Source: Planctomycetaceae bacterium
GTDB lineage: Bacteria; Planctomycetota; Planctomycetia; Pirellulales; Pirellulaceae
DNA: 64,000 bases
Reading direction: 5' to 3'
NCBI GenBank assembly: GCA_027487485.1
Contig: JAIYDN010000067.1
Coordinates: forward strand, 1-64,000
Shown here in pieces: positions 41,873-51,290 of the stretch (its first letter is position 1; each line of letters starts with the position of its first letter). The translations under genes were made by a program, and so were the position numbers. Under the pieces are notes generated by a model. The model saw nothing but the letters and a program-made list of their open reading frames with translations. It did no database searches and had not been told where the DNA came from.

Positions 41873-43510
41873 CTACTTTGCTACTTTGGGAATCACCAAG
41901 CGATGAACTTGGGTCCCAATGGCGAAACCAATGTGGTTCCCGTCCGATTCGATCCATCGAATTTTGTTCACCGCGTTCCCCATCTTGGTTGCCGTCCATG
42001 TCTTTCCACTGTCGGTTGTTTGAAAGCCGTTTGGAACAGCTCCAACCCAACCGGTCTCTGAATCCAGGAATGCAATTCCAAACTCCCGCACTTTAGGATC
42101 ATTGACCAGAGGAAGTTCATCCCATGATTTTCCTCCATCGATTGTTTTTGCCACAAACCTTTCGCTCACTGTCGGATCGGGGTTGTAAGACTGGATGGTG
42201 ACAAAGCCCGTCTTGCGATTCGGAAACGAAATCTTCCAGGTCAGTTCAAATGGTCGCGACGATTGCCAGGCCTTTTGCCAAGTCTTGCCACCATCCGACG
42301 TCGATAGAATCAGAGCATTCGATTGCGATACGTCAGCATGGGAAGCCGCCGCGACAATGCCTTCGTTACGATTAAAGAAATGAACGTCAAAAGCCATGGC
42401 AGCATCCTTGGGAAGATCTACTTGCTGCCATGTTTTGCCAAGATCATCCGATTGAATCATCGCGGTTGGGCCACCCACTCGTCCAACCCCCAGAATTCTG
42501 ACGCGCGTCTCAAGCACGCCGGCATTGACGAAGGGTTCACGCATCACCTGAAGAGCACATAGCCCGATCACTGGCGGTCCTTCGATCGTGGTAACAGCAG
42601 TCCAAGTCGTACCGCCATCGTGCGTTTCATAAAGAGGTACGGAATCAGAAACATTCGGAAAATAATCAGGACCTATGTTTCCGGCAAAACCTCGCAGTTC
42701 ATCCACGAAGGCAATGCAGCGGAAGTATGTCCCTGGTTGATGAAGCTGCAGAACCCAAGTCGACCCCGAATCAACGGTCTTAAAGATCTTTCCCGCACCG
42801 TTGACATACCAGCCGATTTGTTCGTTAATGAAAAAGATGTCGTCTTGTTTGCCTCGGTATTCTTCCGTCTCCAACTTCGTCCACTGGAAAGCATTACCAG
42901 CAAGCGTCGTTTCCTTCTTAGATTTCAGCAACAGCTTCGCAAATTGCCGACTGTTGGCTCGCCAGCTTGTGACCTCCGGCACTCCATCACGAGCACCCGA
43001 CTTTGTGATTTGAGAATCATCGGCAGAAAAGAGCTCGAAGTGAATCTCGCGTCCGGTTTCCGATTGGACGAACTTGCTGGTAGTCCAAATGCGTTGGCCC
43101 TGAATGAAAAAGCTTTCTACCAACGTATCACCTAATAATGTGGCATCCAGCTCGATCCCATTATTCTCATCAATGACATATTGACCTTTTTCTGCATCCT
43201 TCACGACGAGCGAGTAGTTGCGTTCGCTTTTGCCTTGAGCCCCTTCATACACCATCTTCCATTGGTAACGATCTGATTTATCCGTCGCAGCAATTTCCAA
43301 TTGCATGGAAAATGCTTGTTGGTTGCCAGAGGAATCGACGCTAGTGGCTTCTCCTGACCAAAGTCCTACCCAATCCGCGGGGAAAGAAATTGCTTTTTGT
43401 GCTTTGCGGGATGTGGGTGCCTCGGGTTCCTGAGCGCTACTCGAGACTGCACAAGCTATCGTGACCAGGAAAATAAACTGCCAATTCAAGGGGTAACAAC
43501 GAGGGAACAT
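41873..43510 (-). CDS. Exported Ycf48/BNR-repeat protein
   Basis: 545 residues with a signal peptide (LNWQFIFLVTIACAVSSSAQE). The first ~200 residues form a beta-rich region without a clear family. From about 215 there is a beta-propeller of Asp-box repeats: DSGSTWVLQ, DGGTTWTAV, DLGKTWQQV, DGGKTWQKA, DGGKSWDEL and DSGKTWTAT. This is the Ycf48/sortilin/BNR group. In cyanobacteria Ycf48 helps assemble photosystem II, but such propellers occur widely and this organism is not expected to be phototrophic, so that role is not implied. It is probably periplasmic. Confidence 0.88.
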   Translation of the reverse strand: MFPRCYPLNWQFIFLVTIACAVSSSAQEPEAPTSRKAQKAISFPADWVGLWSGEATSVDSSGNQQAFSMQLEIAATDKSDRYQWKMVYEGAQGKSERNYSLVVKDAEKGQYVIDENNGIELDATLLGDTLVESFFIQGQRIWTTSKFVQSETGREIHFELFSADDSQITKSGARDGVPEVTSWRANSRQFAKLLLKSKKETTLAGNAFQWTKLETEEYRGKQDDIFFINEQIGWYVNGAGKIFKTVDSGSTWVLQLHQPGTYFRCIAFVDELRGFAGNIGPDYFPNVSDSVPLYETHDGGTTWTAVTTIEGPPVIGLCALQVMREPFVNAGVLETRVRILGVGRVGGPTAMIQSDDLGKTWQQVDLPKDAAMAFDVHFFNRNEGIVAAASHADVSQSNALILSTSDGGKTWQKAWQSSRPFELTWKISFPNRKTGFVTIQSYNPDPTVSERFVAKTIDGGKSWDELPLVNDPKVREFGIAFLDSETGWVGAVPNGFQTTDSGKTWTATKMGNAVNKIRWIESDGNHIGFAIGTQVHRLVIPKVAK

Positions 43511-43622
43511 CTGCCCAGCCTATTCTGCTTTGTGAGTTGCTTTCTTGAGAGGATGATTCATGGTGATCGTGTCGTGCCGCGGATGCAAGCGACATGCGAT
43601 TTCTGAGAGGAATTCACAATGC

Positions 43623-43649
43623 GAATGGTTGCCCTTGGGACAACCATTC
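43623..43649 (-). terminator. Hairpin after the aminotransferase gene
   Basis: GAATGGTTG (43623-43631) and CAACCATTC (43641-43649) form a perfect 9-bp stem; CCC and GGG inside can extend it. It lies 19 bp beyond the stop of the minus-strand aminotransferase gene and before the Ycf48-like gene. No T-tract, so termination is uncertain. Confidence 0.5.
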
Positions 43650-43667
43650 TCGATCTTAACAAGAAGT

Positions 43668-45068
43668 TTAGCCTGTGATTGCTTGCTCGATGATCGAGCA
43701 AGCCAGATCGATATGCTGGTTCGTGGTAACGGCAGGTGGCGGCAAGAAACGGATTCGATTCGGATTGCTGCCAGCCAGAAAGCCCATAAGTCCCAAATCG
43801 TACAGACGCATCAGCATGTCCTTCGCTTCGTCCGCACCACCGTTGCCTGGGGTGAACGCGATCATCATCCCTTCGCCGTACGGACCACAAATCTTGCCGG
43901 GATATTTCTGCGCTAGCGATTCAAGCTTGCCTTGGAAGTACTGGTGCCTTTGCATGTTCCAGCCGTTGGGCCCAAAACACTTTTTTGATTCCAGTTCATT
44001 GAGCACCGCAAGCCCGCATCGGATTGAGGCGGTGGCACCGGTGAATGTCTGAGACAGCACGGGGCCTTTTGGCTTTAACGAATCACCGTAGAGAGTTGCA
44101 CAAACCTGAGTGATTTTCCCGAGCGTGACGATATCCGCGTATGCGTCCAGTTCGAAGTGCTGGAAGGCAAACGGTTGGCTGAGTCTTGAAAATGTTTGCA
44201 CTTCATCAAAAATGACCAAGATGTTGTTCTCGTGGCAAATCTTGCAGAGCGCTTCAAAATAGGGTTTGGTACCTGGGTAATAGCCACCTTCGCCGGCAAC
44301 CAGCTCCAGCCATAGACACGCATACTGGCCAGGATGCCGAGCGATTAATTTCTTCAGGCCAGCGATGGCTCCTTGTGTTGTGCCTTCTGGGTCAGCCGGG
44401 TGGAACATTGGAATGAAATCCACGTCCAAAGTTTTTGGCAAACCAGCTCTGTACGCAGGCCGATCGGTCAATTGAGCCAGAGCAAGGCTTCTACCGGCGA
44501 AACAATTGTCTAAGCAGATCACTCGGGAGGCAGGAAACCGATTGTGGAACGCGATCTTCAGAGAATTTTCATTCGCCATGGCCCCACTGGTGCTGAGCAA
44601 GCAATGATCCAGTTTGGCTCCCTGTAGGTTCGCCAATCCGATGAGCCGTTCGCACATCGCCAACGAACCCGAATTATGCTGCAGGTTACCCTGCATGACC
44701 GTATCTTCCAGCCCTGCATCAATGGTTGCATCCAACATCAACGGATGGCTGTGCCCCATTCCATGAACGCCGATGCCAACAATAAAATCTAGCTTTACGC
44801 TTCCATCCCCTAGTTCGACGAACGGACCATTGCCAAGCCCACTGGTCAAGTAGGGAAAGTAAGGTGCGCCACCTCGAGCGATTGCCAACCGGTCTAGTGC
44901 ACTCTTGTATTGAGCAACCAGTGCGGGGTTGGGTGGTCTTACAGCGTCAATTTTCCGGCTGTAATCGTGCAATGTCTCAGACAGCAACTTTTTCGCTTGA
45001 GCGATTCTAGGGTCCGAAAACAGCTCGCCGGACACCAGCGATTCGTGATTCAAAATAGGCTGGTTCAT
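43668..45068 (-). CDS. Class III pyridoxal-phosphate aminotransferase
   Basis: 466 residues from the ATG at 45068. The class III fold is clear: GVHGMGHSHPLMLDA, LLSTSGAMANENSLKIA, VIFDEVQTFSRL and the PLP Lys in VTLGKITQVC. It resembles acetylornithine/lysine-6-aminotransferase relatives, but the substrate cannot be fixed; the N-terminal ~80 residues are longer than in ArgD. It follows accB-accC on the same strand, with a 131-bp gap. A lysine epsilon- or ornithine aminotransferase role is possible, not shown. Confidence 0.88.
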   Translation of the reverse strand: MNQPILNHESLVSGELFSDPRIAQAKKLLSETLHDYSRKIDAVRPPNPALVAQYKSALDRLAIARGGAPYFPYLTSGLGNGPFVELGDGSVKLDFIVGIGVHGMGHSHPLMLDATIDAGLEDTVMQGNLQHNSGSLAMCERLIGLANLQGAKLDHCLLSTSGAMANENSLKIAFHNRFPASRVICLDNCFAGRSLALAQLTDRPAYRAGLPKTLDVDFIPMFHPADPEGTTQGAIAGLKKLIARHPGQYACLWLELVAGEGGYYPGTKPYFEALCKICHENNILVIFDEVQTFSRLSQPFAFQHFELDAYADIVTLGKITQVCATLYGDSLKPKGPVLSQTFTGATASIRCGLAVLNELESKKCFGPNGWNMQRHQYFQGKLESLAQKYPGKICGPYGEGMMIAFTPGNGGADEAKDMLMRLYDLGLMGFLAGSNPNRIRFLPPPAVTTNQHIDLACSIIEQAITG

Positions 45069-45199
45069 GAACCGTTTCCCGATCAATGGAAGAGACGCAA
45101 GCAAACGTAAAAAACTGTCAAAATGGATGACAAGACAGCAAGTTTACCGCAACGGTTCGCATCGGAATACTCGATTCCATGACTTCAAACGCATTGGAC

Positions 45200-46552
45200 T
45201 TACTTGAGTCTTGGCAAAAGATCGCGTTCCACCCATTTGGTATCCACGGTTCCCTGTGCAAACTCGGGTTGACGCAGCACGGTTTCGTGGAAACTGGCCG
45301 TCGTTTTGATACCGGTGATTCGCAACTCTCGAAGGCTTCGCAGCATGCATTCGATCGCTTGCTCCCGCGTGGGACGATGCACAATGATCTTTGCGATCAT
45401 GGAATCGTAGTAGGGGGGAACGTTGTAACCAGGGTGGGCATGCGAATCGACTCGAACGCCAAGTCCACCTGGAATATACATTTTTTCGATACGGCCAGGG
45501 CAAGGCTGAAAATTCTTATCGGGATCTTCGGCATTGATTCGGCATTCGATAGCTGCTCCGAAGGGTTTCACATCTGCTTGTTGGAATGGCAGAGGTTGAC
45601 CTGATGCAACCAGAATTTGCGACTTGATCAAGTCAATCCCCGAAATCATTTCGCTGACCGGATGTTCCACTTGAATACGAGCATTCACTTCGATGAAATA
45701 GAATTGATCGTTTTGGTCGACGATGAACTCTACGGTGGCTGCATTGTGGTAATTGGCCTGTTTGATCATTCGAACAGCAGCATCGCACATCGCTTTTCGA
45801 GTTGCTTCTGGCAATCGAGGCGAAGGGCTTTCTTCGATCAGTTTCTGGTGTCGTCGCTGTACGGAGCAATCGCGTTCGTGCAAATGCACGACGTTACCGA
45901 ATTGATCGGAAATGATTTGTACTTCGACGTGACGAGGGCGGTCTACGTAACGTTCCAAGTAAACGCCGCCGTTTCCGAAAGCGGCTTTCGCTTCCGTTTG
46001 AGCCTGCGACAAGGACGATTGCAAGGACGCTTCGTCCATGGCGACACGCATCCCCTTGCCGCCGCCCCCTGCCGTTGCCTTAATCAAAACCGGGAAACCG
46101 ATTTTTCGTGCAGCAGCCAGGGCTTCCGCTTCGCTTTCAAGCAGACCATCGCTGCCAGGCACCACAGGCACGCCAGCTGCGACCGCCATTTCACGAGCGG
46201 TGTTCTTGTCCCCTAGTTTTTGCATGGCTTCTGGGGAGGGCCCAATAAATTCGAAATTGCAGCTTCTGCAAACTTCGTTGAATTCAGCGTTCTCTGCCAA
46301 GAACCCGTACCCAGGGTGAATCGCATCGGCGCCAGAAACTTCGGCAGCAGCGATGACTCGGTCGAAACGCAAGTAGCTTTCGATGGATTTGGCGGGGCCA
46401 ACGCAAATCGCTTGATCCGCCAAATCTAGGTATTGTGCACCTCGATCGGCTTCACTGAAAATTGCGACTGTCTCAATACCTAGTTCGCGACATGCTCGAA
46501 TAACGCGCAAAGCGATTTCGCCACGGTTGGCGATCAGAACTCGACTGAACAT
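45200..46552 (-). CDS. accC: Acetyl-CoA carboxylase, biotin carboxylase subunit
   Basis: 450 residues, the standard length. It carboxylates biotin on AccB using ATP and bicarbonate. The N-terminal [20 protein letters not shown], the ATP-grasp glycine loop [14 protein letters not shown] and the catalytic region [13 protein letters not shown] with ARIQVEHPV are intact. It starts 5 bp after accB, the classic accB-accC order. The genes for the carboxyltransferase subunits (accA, accD) are not in the window. Confidence 0.97.
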   Translation of the reverse strand: MFSRVLIANRGEIALRVIRACRELGIETVAIFSEADRGAQYLDLADQAICVGPAKSIESYLRFDRVIAAAEVSGADAIHPGYGFLAENAEFNEVCRSCNFEFIGPSPEAMQKLGDKNTAREMAVAAGVPVVPGSDGLLESEAEALAAARKIGFPVLIKATAGGGGKGMRVAMDEASLQSSLSQAQTEAKAAFGNGGVYLERYVDRPRHVEVQIISDQFGNVVHLHERDCSVQRRHQKLIEESPSPRLPEATRKAMCDAAVRMIKQANYHNAATVEFIVDQNDQFYFIEVNARIQVEHPVSEMISGIDLIKSQILVASGQPLPFQQADVKPFGAAIECRINAEDPDKNFQPCPGRIEKMYIPGGLGVRVDSHAHPGYNVPPYYDSMIAKIIVHRPTREQAIECMLRSLRELRITGIKTTASFHETVLRQPEFAQGTVDTKWVERDLLPRLK

Positions 46553-46557
46553 AACAA

Positions 46558-47067
46558 CTAGCCTCGGGTGTCGATCTTGAAGAGCGGCTTGCCAAAATCA
46601 ACTGCTTCTTCATTCTTGACGAGCACTTGAACCACTTTGCCACGGATTTCTGCAGGGATTTCGTTGAAGACCTTCATGGCTTCGATAATGCAAACGACGG
46701 TGTCGTTTTGTACGGCAGAACCGCTTTCCACAAAATTCTTGGCCGCAGGATTGGGGCGCGAGTAAAACGTGCCGACCATCGGCGACTTAATAATGGCAAT
46801 ATGAGGTCCATCAACATCCGACGGTGCAGCGGCCGCGGGAGCAGCAGCTGGGACTGGCAATGAAACAGGAGCTGGTTGAGCGGGAGCAGCTTGCATCATG
46901 TTTCCAGCAAATACTGGCTGTCCATGCCCGGCTCCACACAAGCGGATGCGTTGATTTTCATGACGTAGGTCGATTTCGCCTAATTCATGCTCTTTCATCA
47001 ACTCGATCAACTTGCGAATACGATCGATATCGAAAACGTCGTCCGCACGCTTGGTTGAGTCCGCCAT
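46558..47067 (-). CDS. accB: Acetyl-CoA carboxylase, biotin carboxyl carrier protein
   Basis: 169 residues from the ATG at 47067; the frame extends upstream but without family similarity. The N-terminus ([20 protein letters not shown]) is the conserved AccB start. A Pro/Ala-rich linker (about 75-95) leads to the biotinyl domain: [13 protein letters not shown] and the biotin site EAMKVFNEI, whose Lys carries biotin. It is directly coupled to accC for malonyl-CoA production. Confidence 0.96.
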   Translation of the reverse strand: MADSTKRADDVFDIDRIRKLIELMKEHELGEIDLRHENQRIRLCGAGHGQPVFAGNMMQAAPAQPAPVSLPVPAAAPAAAAPSDVDGPHIAIIKSPMVGTFYSRPNPAAKNFVESGSAVQNDTVVCIIEAMKVFNEIPAEIRGKVVQVLVKNEEAVDFGKPLFKIDTRG

Positions 47068-47321
47068 CTCGCTAAGGGCCTTTCGGATTGAATGCCTACA
47101 AGGGAAATTACATTTTTTGAGAGTGGTTTTATACATTCCAGCGAATCTACCTGGAAGCCCTGAAGGCAAGCCCTTTTACGATCCTTTCACTATTTGGCTC
47201 GTCTTGGCTCGTCCATTTGCACCATTTTGCCTCTGGATTGCCCTTTTGATTGGCCTTAGGGGGCAAAGATTTCGCAGTTTGACGGTTGCGACTGCGGCTT
47301 CCCGACTCATTCCCGACGTTC

Positions 47322-47906
47322 TTATTGGGCTGCTGGTCCGTTATCTCGTTCGACCTGGTGGCTGTCGTCTGAGGCTGGCTTTTCGACTTTTTCGGCATGC
47401 AAATTCAATTCGTCGCCTACACCGCCTTCTGGCCCGCCGACTGCATCACTGGCTGAGGGAATAATGGCAGTCTGGAAATCGGAGGCTCTCAAATGCACCT
47501 TTTCTTCCAGCCGCCGAAGATCCTCGGTAAGAAATGGCCGAGGCAGTACTAGCTCACGAGATTCGATGGTGTAATGGATTCGGCCTGAAGGCTTGTGAAA
47601 TCGGATTTCTACCACTTTGCCGATGCATGGTTCGTTTTCCAGGAATCGTCCGAGTATCTCAACGGGATCGCCGACCGAAAATCCTTCGTCGTCAACGCGG
47701 TGCCACATCGACGGTCTGACTCGGATGGATTGATTGCCGTAATGGAGTCGATAGTAGCCATCCTCCCATTGGGAACGTCGCCACACTCGCGTGCTTGGAA
47801 TCCACTGCGATGCTAGTTCAGCGTCCTCGGGGTGAATCCACTGAGAATCTTCCGTGGGCCAAACCAAATAGACGCCACAGTCCGGCATGTCAGGCCAAAG
47901 AGTCAT
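47322..47906 (-). CDS. Conserved-looking protein of unknown function
   Basis: 194 residues, no signal peptide. The first 140 residues are Trp-rich and beta-like (TLWPDMPDCGVYLVWPTEDS, SQWEDGYYRLHYGNQSIRVR, EILGRFLENEPCIGKVVEIR) and look like a small compact fold. The last 50 residues are acidic and disordered. I do not recognise a family. It stands alone between accB and the RNase H-like gene, the latter on the other strand. Another frame (47147-47398) overlaps its 3' end and I do not accept that as a gene. Confidence 0.7.
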   Translation of the reverse strand: MTLWPDMPDCGVYLVWPTEDSQWIHPEDAELASQWIPSTRVWRRSQWEDGYYRLHYGNQSIRVRPSMWHRVDDEGFSVGDPVEILGRFLENEPCIGKVVEIRFHKPSGRIHYTIESRELVLPRPFLTEDLRRLEEKVHLRASDFQTAIIPSASDAVGGPEGGVGDELNLHAEKVEKPASDDSHQVERDNGPAAQ

Positions 47907-48102
47907 CGAGCCATCTCCTTACTTGCATACTCAACTTGCATACTCAAGCATAACCGATTCGCATAGCACAAGCAGCAGGTTCAACTTAAACCGCAAGCTC
48001 CGCATGGAATCATACACATTTTCGAGTGGTTCGCGCCGCATCTTTTAATCTACCGCGCAAGCTTACGCAGACGATATCGACACGACGAACGAAGCCACGA
48101 CG

Positions 48103-48981
48103 ATGACCATTCCGAAGCCACACTTCTTACTCTTTTGCGACGGGAATGCCTCCACCGCCAGCGAGAGTGCGAATGCCAATCGGGGCCGTTGGAAATTCGT
48201 TTTAGAGAACGTCGAAACAGGCGAAAGGTCAGAGGCAACGGACATTGAGCCATCATTCGCCACAGACCGATGCGCACTGGTTTCAGTGCTTCGCGGGTTG
48301 GAATCTTTGGAACAACCTAGCCGGGTAACGCTTGTCACCACCAGTCGCTACGTCACTCGCGGTTTGCAGTACGGACTGACCGAATGGCGAGACAATGATT
48401 TTTCGTGGGAGCACTTCGGGGCCGTGCAACCCATTCGCAATGCGGACATTTGGAGAAGGATCGATCGAACGTTGGCATTCCACCAAGTCCAATGCCGCTG
48501 GATGTCGCAGGAAGAATTGCCCCCCGAAACTCCCGACGAACAACTCGAAAAACCAGCTGAAGAACCCATTCAAGAAAGAATCGCAAGCAAACCATCCAGC
48601 CCGCGCAGCGTCACAATCGCTTCCGTGGTCGAAAACAAAACCGTTCCATCCAATTTCAGCAAGAAGCACCAGCGCATTTATCCGGACACCCCTGTTTCGA
48701 GCACTCGAGGGACCGTACATGAGCCATCGGTCGGCAAGGAAACGCCGAACGGTTCGCTTCCCATTATCGAGACAGGGATGCCCAATGCAAATAAGCCCAA
48801 GTTCCGTTCCTTTCCCTTGAGCCGATTGGTTTTGATCGTGTCGGCTCCTTGGCGAAGCGGCAGAACCGCGTTTCGCTACCTTTGGAATCGGATCTTGGAC
48901 TTGGACGAGTGCTTGGAATCCTACATCAAATGCATGCTACTGCTGGAGCCAACGCTTCAGCGACCAAAACACAAAAAATGA
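48103..48981 (+). CDS. RNase H-like fold protein with lost catalytic residues
   Basis: 292 residues. The N-terminal ~125 residues follow the RNase HI fold: LLFCDGNAST (first Asp, 13), RGRWKFVLEN, TDRCALVSVLRGLESL and VTLVTTSRYVTRGLQYG with RNADIWRRIDRTLAFHQVQC. Compared with RNase HI, the second acidic residue (Glu in ...NRAEL) is Ala or Cys here (about 57-58), and the third (Asp in TDSQYV) is Thr80, and the final Asp-containing helix is missing. So it probably does not cleave RNA. Residues 130-225 are low complexity; the end (about 226-292) is basic and helical. It precedes glgB. Confidence 0.75.
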   Translation: MTIPKPHFLLFCDGNASTASESANANRGRWKFVLENVETGERSEATDIEPSFATDRCALVSVLRGLESLEQPSRVTLVTTSRYVTRGLQYGLTEWRDNDFSWEHFGAVQPIRNADIWRRIDRTLAFHQVQCRWMSQEELPPETPDEQLEKPAEEPIQERIASKPSSPRSVTIASVVENKTVPSNFSKKHQRIYPDTPVSSTRGTVHEPSVGKETPNGSLPIIETGMPNANKPKFRSFPLSRLVLIVSAPWRSGRTAFRYLWNRILDLDECLESYIKCMLLLEPTLQRPKHKK

Positions 48982-49047
48982 AATCGACCGGGCTCGCTCG
49001 GCGATACACGCCTTCATCATCATTCGGTATAACTTTCGGAGTACTAC

Positions 49048-51258
49048 GTGCAAACTCAAATCAATCTAAATTCCTTATCCAGCATCATCGATGGCGTGAC
49101 AGCCGATCCAGCGAGTGTCCTTGGACCTCACCGCATCCAAATCGATGGCAAAGACGCTTTTGCTGTACGAGGCTATTTCCCTGGATTTGACCAAGCTTGG
49201 CTGTTGGACGAACGCAATGCATCCGCACGCCCCATGCGACGCATTCATCCATCAGGTGTTTACGAAGGATTGATGCCTCAACAAGATTCCACCGCATCCC
49301 CTCAATATCGATTTCGACTAGCGAACTCGACAGGAAAGACGATTGAAATGCAAGACCCATACGCTGTCCCATCCATGATCAGCGATTTCGACCGCCATCT
49401 ATTCAACGCTGGGCAACATTGGAAAATCTACGAAAAATTAGGCTCGCACCTGCGGGACGTTGGTGGACACACGGGTGTGAATTTTGCAGTCTGGGCTCCT
49501 AATGCGCAAAGTGTGCAAGTGATTGGCGACTTCAATCACTGGGATGGCCGGTCGCATTGCATGCAAAAGCAAATCCCTTCAGGTATTTGGGAATTGTTTG
49601 TTCCTCAAATCGGAGCGGGGCAAAAATACAAATACCGTATCCGAATGCAAGATGGCCAAGTGGTGGACAAAACGGATCCGTACGGTGTGTACGCTGAACT
49701 CCCACCACGCACCGCCTCGATCGTTACGTCGCTCGATGACTACACCTGGCAAGACGATCGCTGGATGGAACGTCGTCGTAACGAGAACCAACTGGACAAG
49801 CCGATGTCGGTCTACGAAGTCCATTTAGGTTCGTGGAAGAAATGCGAACATGGCGTGCACGGCTGGATGAATTACCGCGATCTGGCTCATCAGCTGGTGC
49901 AGTATTGCAAAGAGATGGGCTTTACCCACCTGGAACTGTTGCCTGTCTCGGAACACCCGTTCACCGGTTCATGGGGATACCAAACGGTCGGGTATTTTGC
50001 TGCGACCAGCCGATATGGCACGCCCGAAGACTTCATGTATTTTGTCGATCATTGCCATCAAAACGGAATCGGTGTGATCATCGATTGGGTGCCAGCTCAC
50101 TTCCCGAAAGACAGCCATGGCTTGCGTCAATTCGACGGATCTGCCTTGTATGAACATTCGGATCCACGTCAAGGCGAGCATCCTGACTGGGGAACGATGA
50201 TCTTCAATTTCGGACGAAACGAAGTCCGAAACTTCCTGATTGCGAACGCGCTGTTCTGGCTAGAGAAGTACCACATTGATGGACTTCGAGTCGACGCGGT
50301 CGCTTCCATGTTGTATTTGGACTACTCTCGCAAACAAGGGGAATGGGTTCCCAATGTGCACGGTGGCCGTGAGAACTTAGAAGCCATTCACTTGCTTCGT
50401 GAATTCAACGTTCAAGCTCATGCACAACACCCTGGTGTGCTTACGATTGCGGAAGAATCCACCGCATGGCCCGGAGTCAGCCGCCCAACCGATTTTGGAG
50501 GCCTTGGCTTTTCGCTCAAGTGGAACATGGGCTGGATGAATGATACGCTTCGGTACATGCGACACGATCCTATCCATCGCCAACATCATCACGGCGAACT
50601 GACGTTTAGTTTGATCTATGCCTTTACCGAGAACTTTACGTTGCCGCTGTCGCACGATGAAGTGGTGCACGGCAAAGGGGCTTTGATCGCTCAGATGGCT
50701 GGCGATCTGTGGCAGAAGTTTGCCAACTTGCGATTGCTCTATAGCTACATGTGGACTCATCCAGGCAAGAACCTACTGTTCATGGGTTGCGAATTGGCTC
50801 AATGGCATGAATGGAATTACGACAGCCAGCTCCAATGGGACTTGCTGGATTGGGACACTCATCGCGGCGTAAAGAAGTTGGTCGCAGACCTGAACCATCT
50901 TGTCCAGCGTGAGCCAGCTTTGTACGAGCAAGATTTCAACGCGGAAGGTTTTGAGTGGATCGATTGTATGAACGCGCAGGACAGCGTGCTTGGCTACATT
51001 CGCAAGGCCAAAGATCCGAACGATTTTGTGGTGGTTTGCAGCAACTTCACGCCCGTCGTGCGACAATATCGAATGGGTGTTCCAAAATCAGGCTACTACA
51101 AAGAAATCTTCAACAGCGATTCGGTCCACTACGCTGGCACGAACGTTGGCAATTACCCGGGAGTCATTGCAGAAGAGGGTGATGGCAGCCACGGCCGGCC
51201 ATCGTCCATCCTGATTACGCTGCCACCTTTGGCAACACTGGTCTTCAAGCCAGACTAG
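49048..51258 (+). CDS. glgB: 1,4-alpha-glucan branching enzyme
   Basis: 736 residues from a GTG with GGAG upstream. It adds alpha-1,6 branches to glycogen. An N-terminal GlgB domain, then CBM48 (HTGVNFAVWAPNAQSVQVIG) and GH13 barrel: EHPFTGSWGYQTVGYFAATS, DGLRVDAVASMLYLDY (nucleophile Asp), TIAEESTAWPGV (acid Glu), LSHDEVVHGK. The C-terminal beta domain is complete. The related phosphorylase glgP is 25 kb away; glgA and glgC are not in the window. Confidence 0.97.
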   Translation: MQTQINLNSLSSIIDGVTADPASVLGPHRIQIDGKDAFAVRGYFPGFDQAWLLDERNASARPMRRIHPSGVYEGLMPQQDSTASPQYRFRLANSTGKTIEMQDPYAVPSMISDFDRHLFNAGQHWKIYEKLGSHLRDVGGHTGVNFAVWAPNAQSVQVIGDFNHWDGRSHCMQKQIPSGIWELFVPQIGAGQKYKYRIRMQDGQVVDKTDPYGVYAELPPRTASIVTSLDDYTWQDDRWMERRRNENQLDKPMSVYEVHLGSWKKCEHGVHGWMNYRDLAHQLVQYCKEMGFTHLELLPVSEHPFTGSWGYQTVGYFAATSRYGTPEDFMYFVDHCHQNGIGVIIDWVPAHFPKDSHGLRQFDGSALYEHSDPRQGEHPDWGTMIFNFGRNEVRNFLIANALFWLEKYHIDGLRVDAVASMLYLDYSRKQGEWVPNVHGGRENLEAIHLLREFNVQAHAQHPGVLTIAEESTAWPGVSRPTDFGGLGFSLKWNMGWMNDTLRYMRHDPIHRQHHHGELTFSLIYAFTENFTLPLSHDEVVHGKGALIAQMAGDLWQKFANLRLLYSYMWTHPGKNLLFMGCELAQWHEWNYDSQLQWDLLDWDTHRGVKKLVADLNHLVQREPALYEQDFNAEGFEWIDCMNAQDSVLGYIRKAKDPNDFVVVCSNFTPVVRQYRMGVPKSGYYKEIFNSDSVHYAGTNVGNYPGVIAEEGDGSHGRPSSILITLPPLATLVFKPD

Positions 51259-51290
51259 ATCTTGAAGCCAGGCCAGATCTTGTTGCCAGG

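Noticed and set aside
45617-46216. 199-residue plus-strand frame opposite accC
   Set aside because: Shadow of accC; composition is unlike the real proteins nearby.
47147-47398. 83-residue minus-strand frame overlapping the 3' end of the 194-residue gene
   Set aside because: No ribosome site before the ATG, extremely polar Lys/Asn/Ser-rich product, 77-bp overlap with a better gene. Could be a real small gene but the evidence is too thin.
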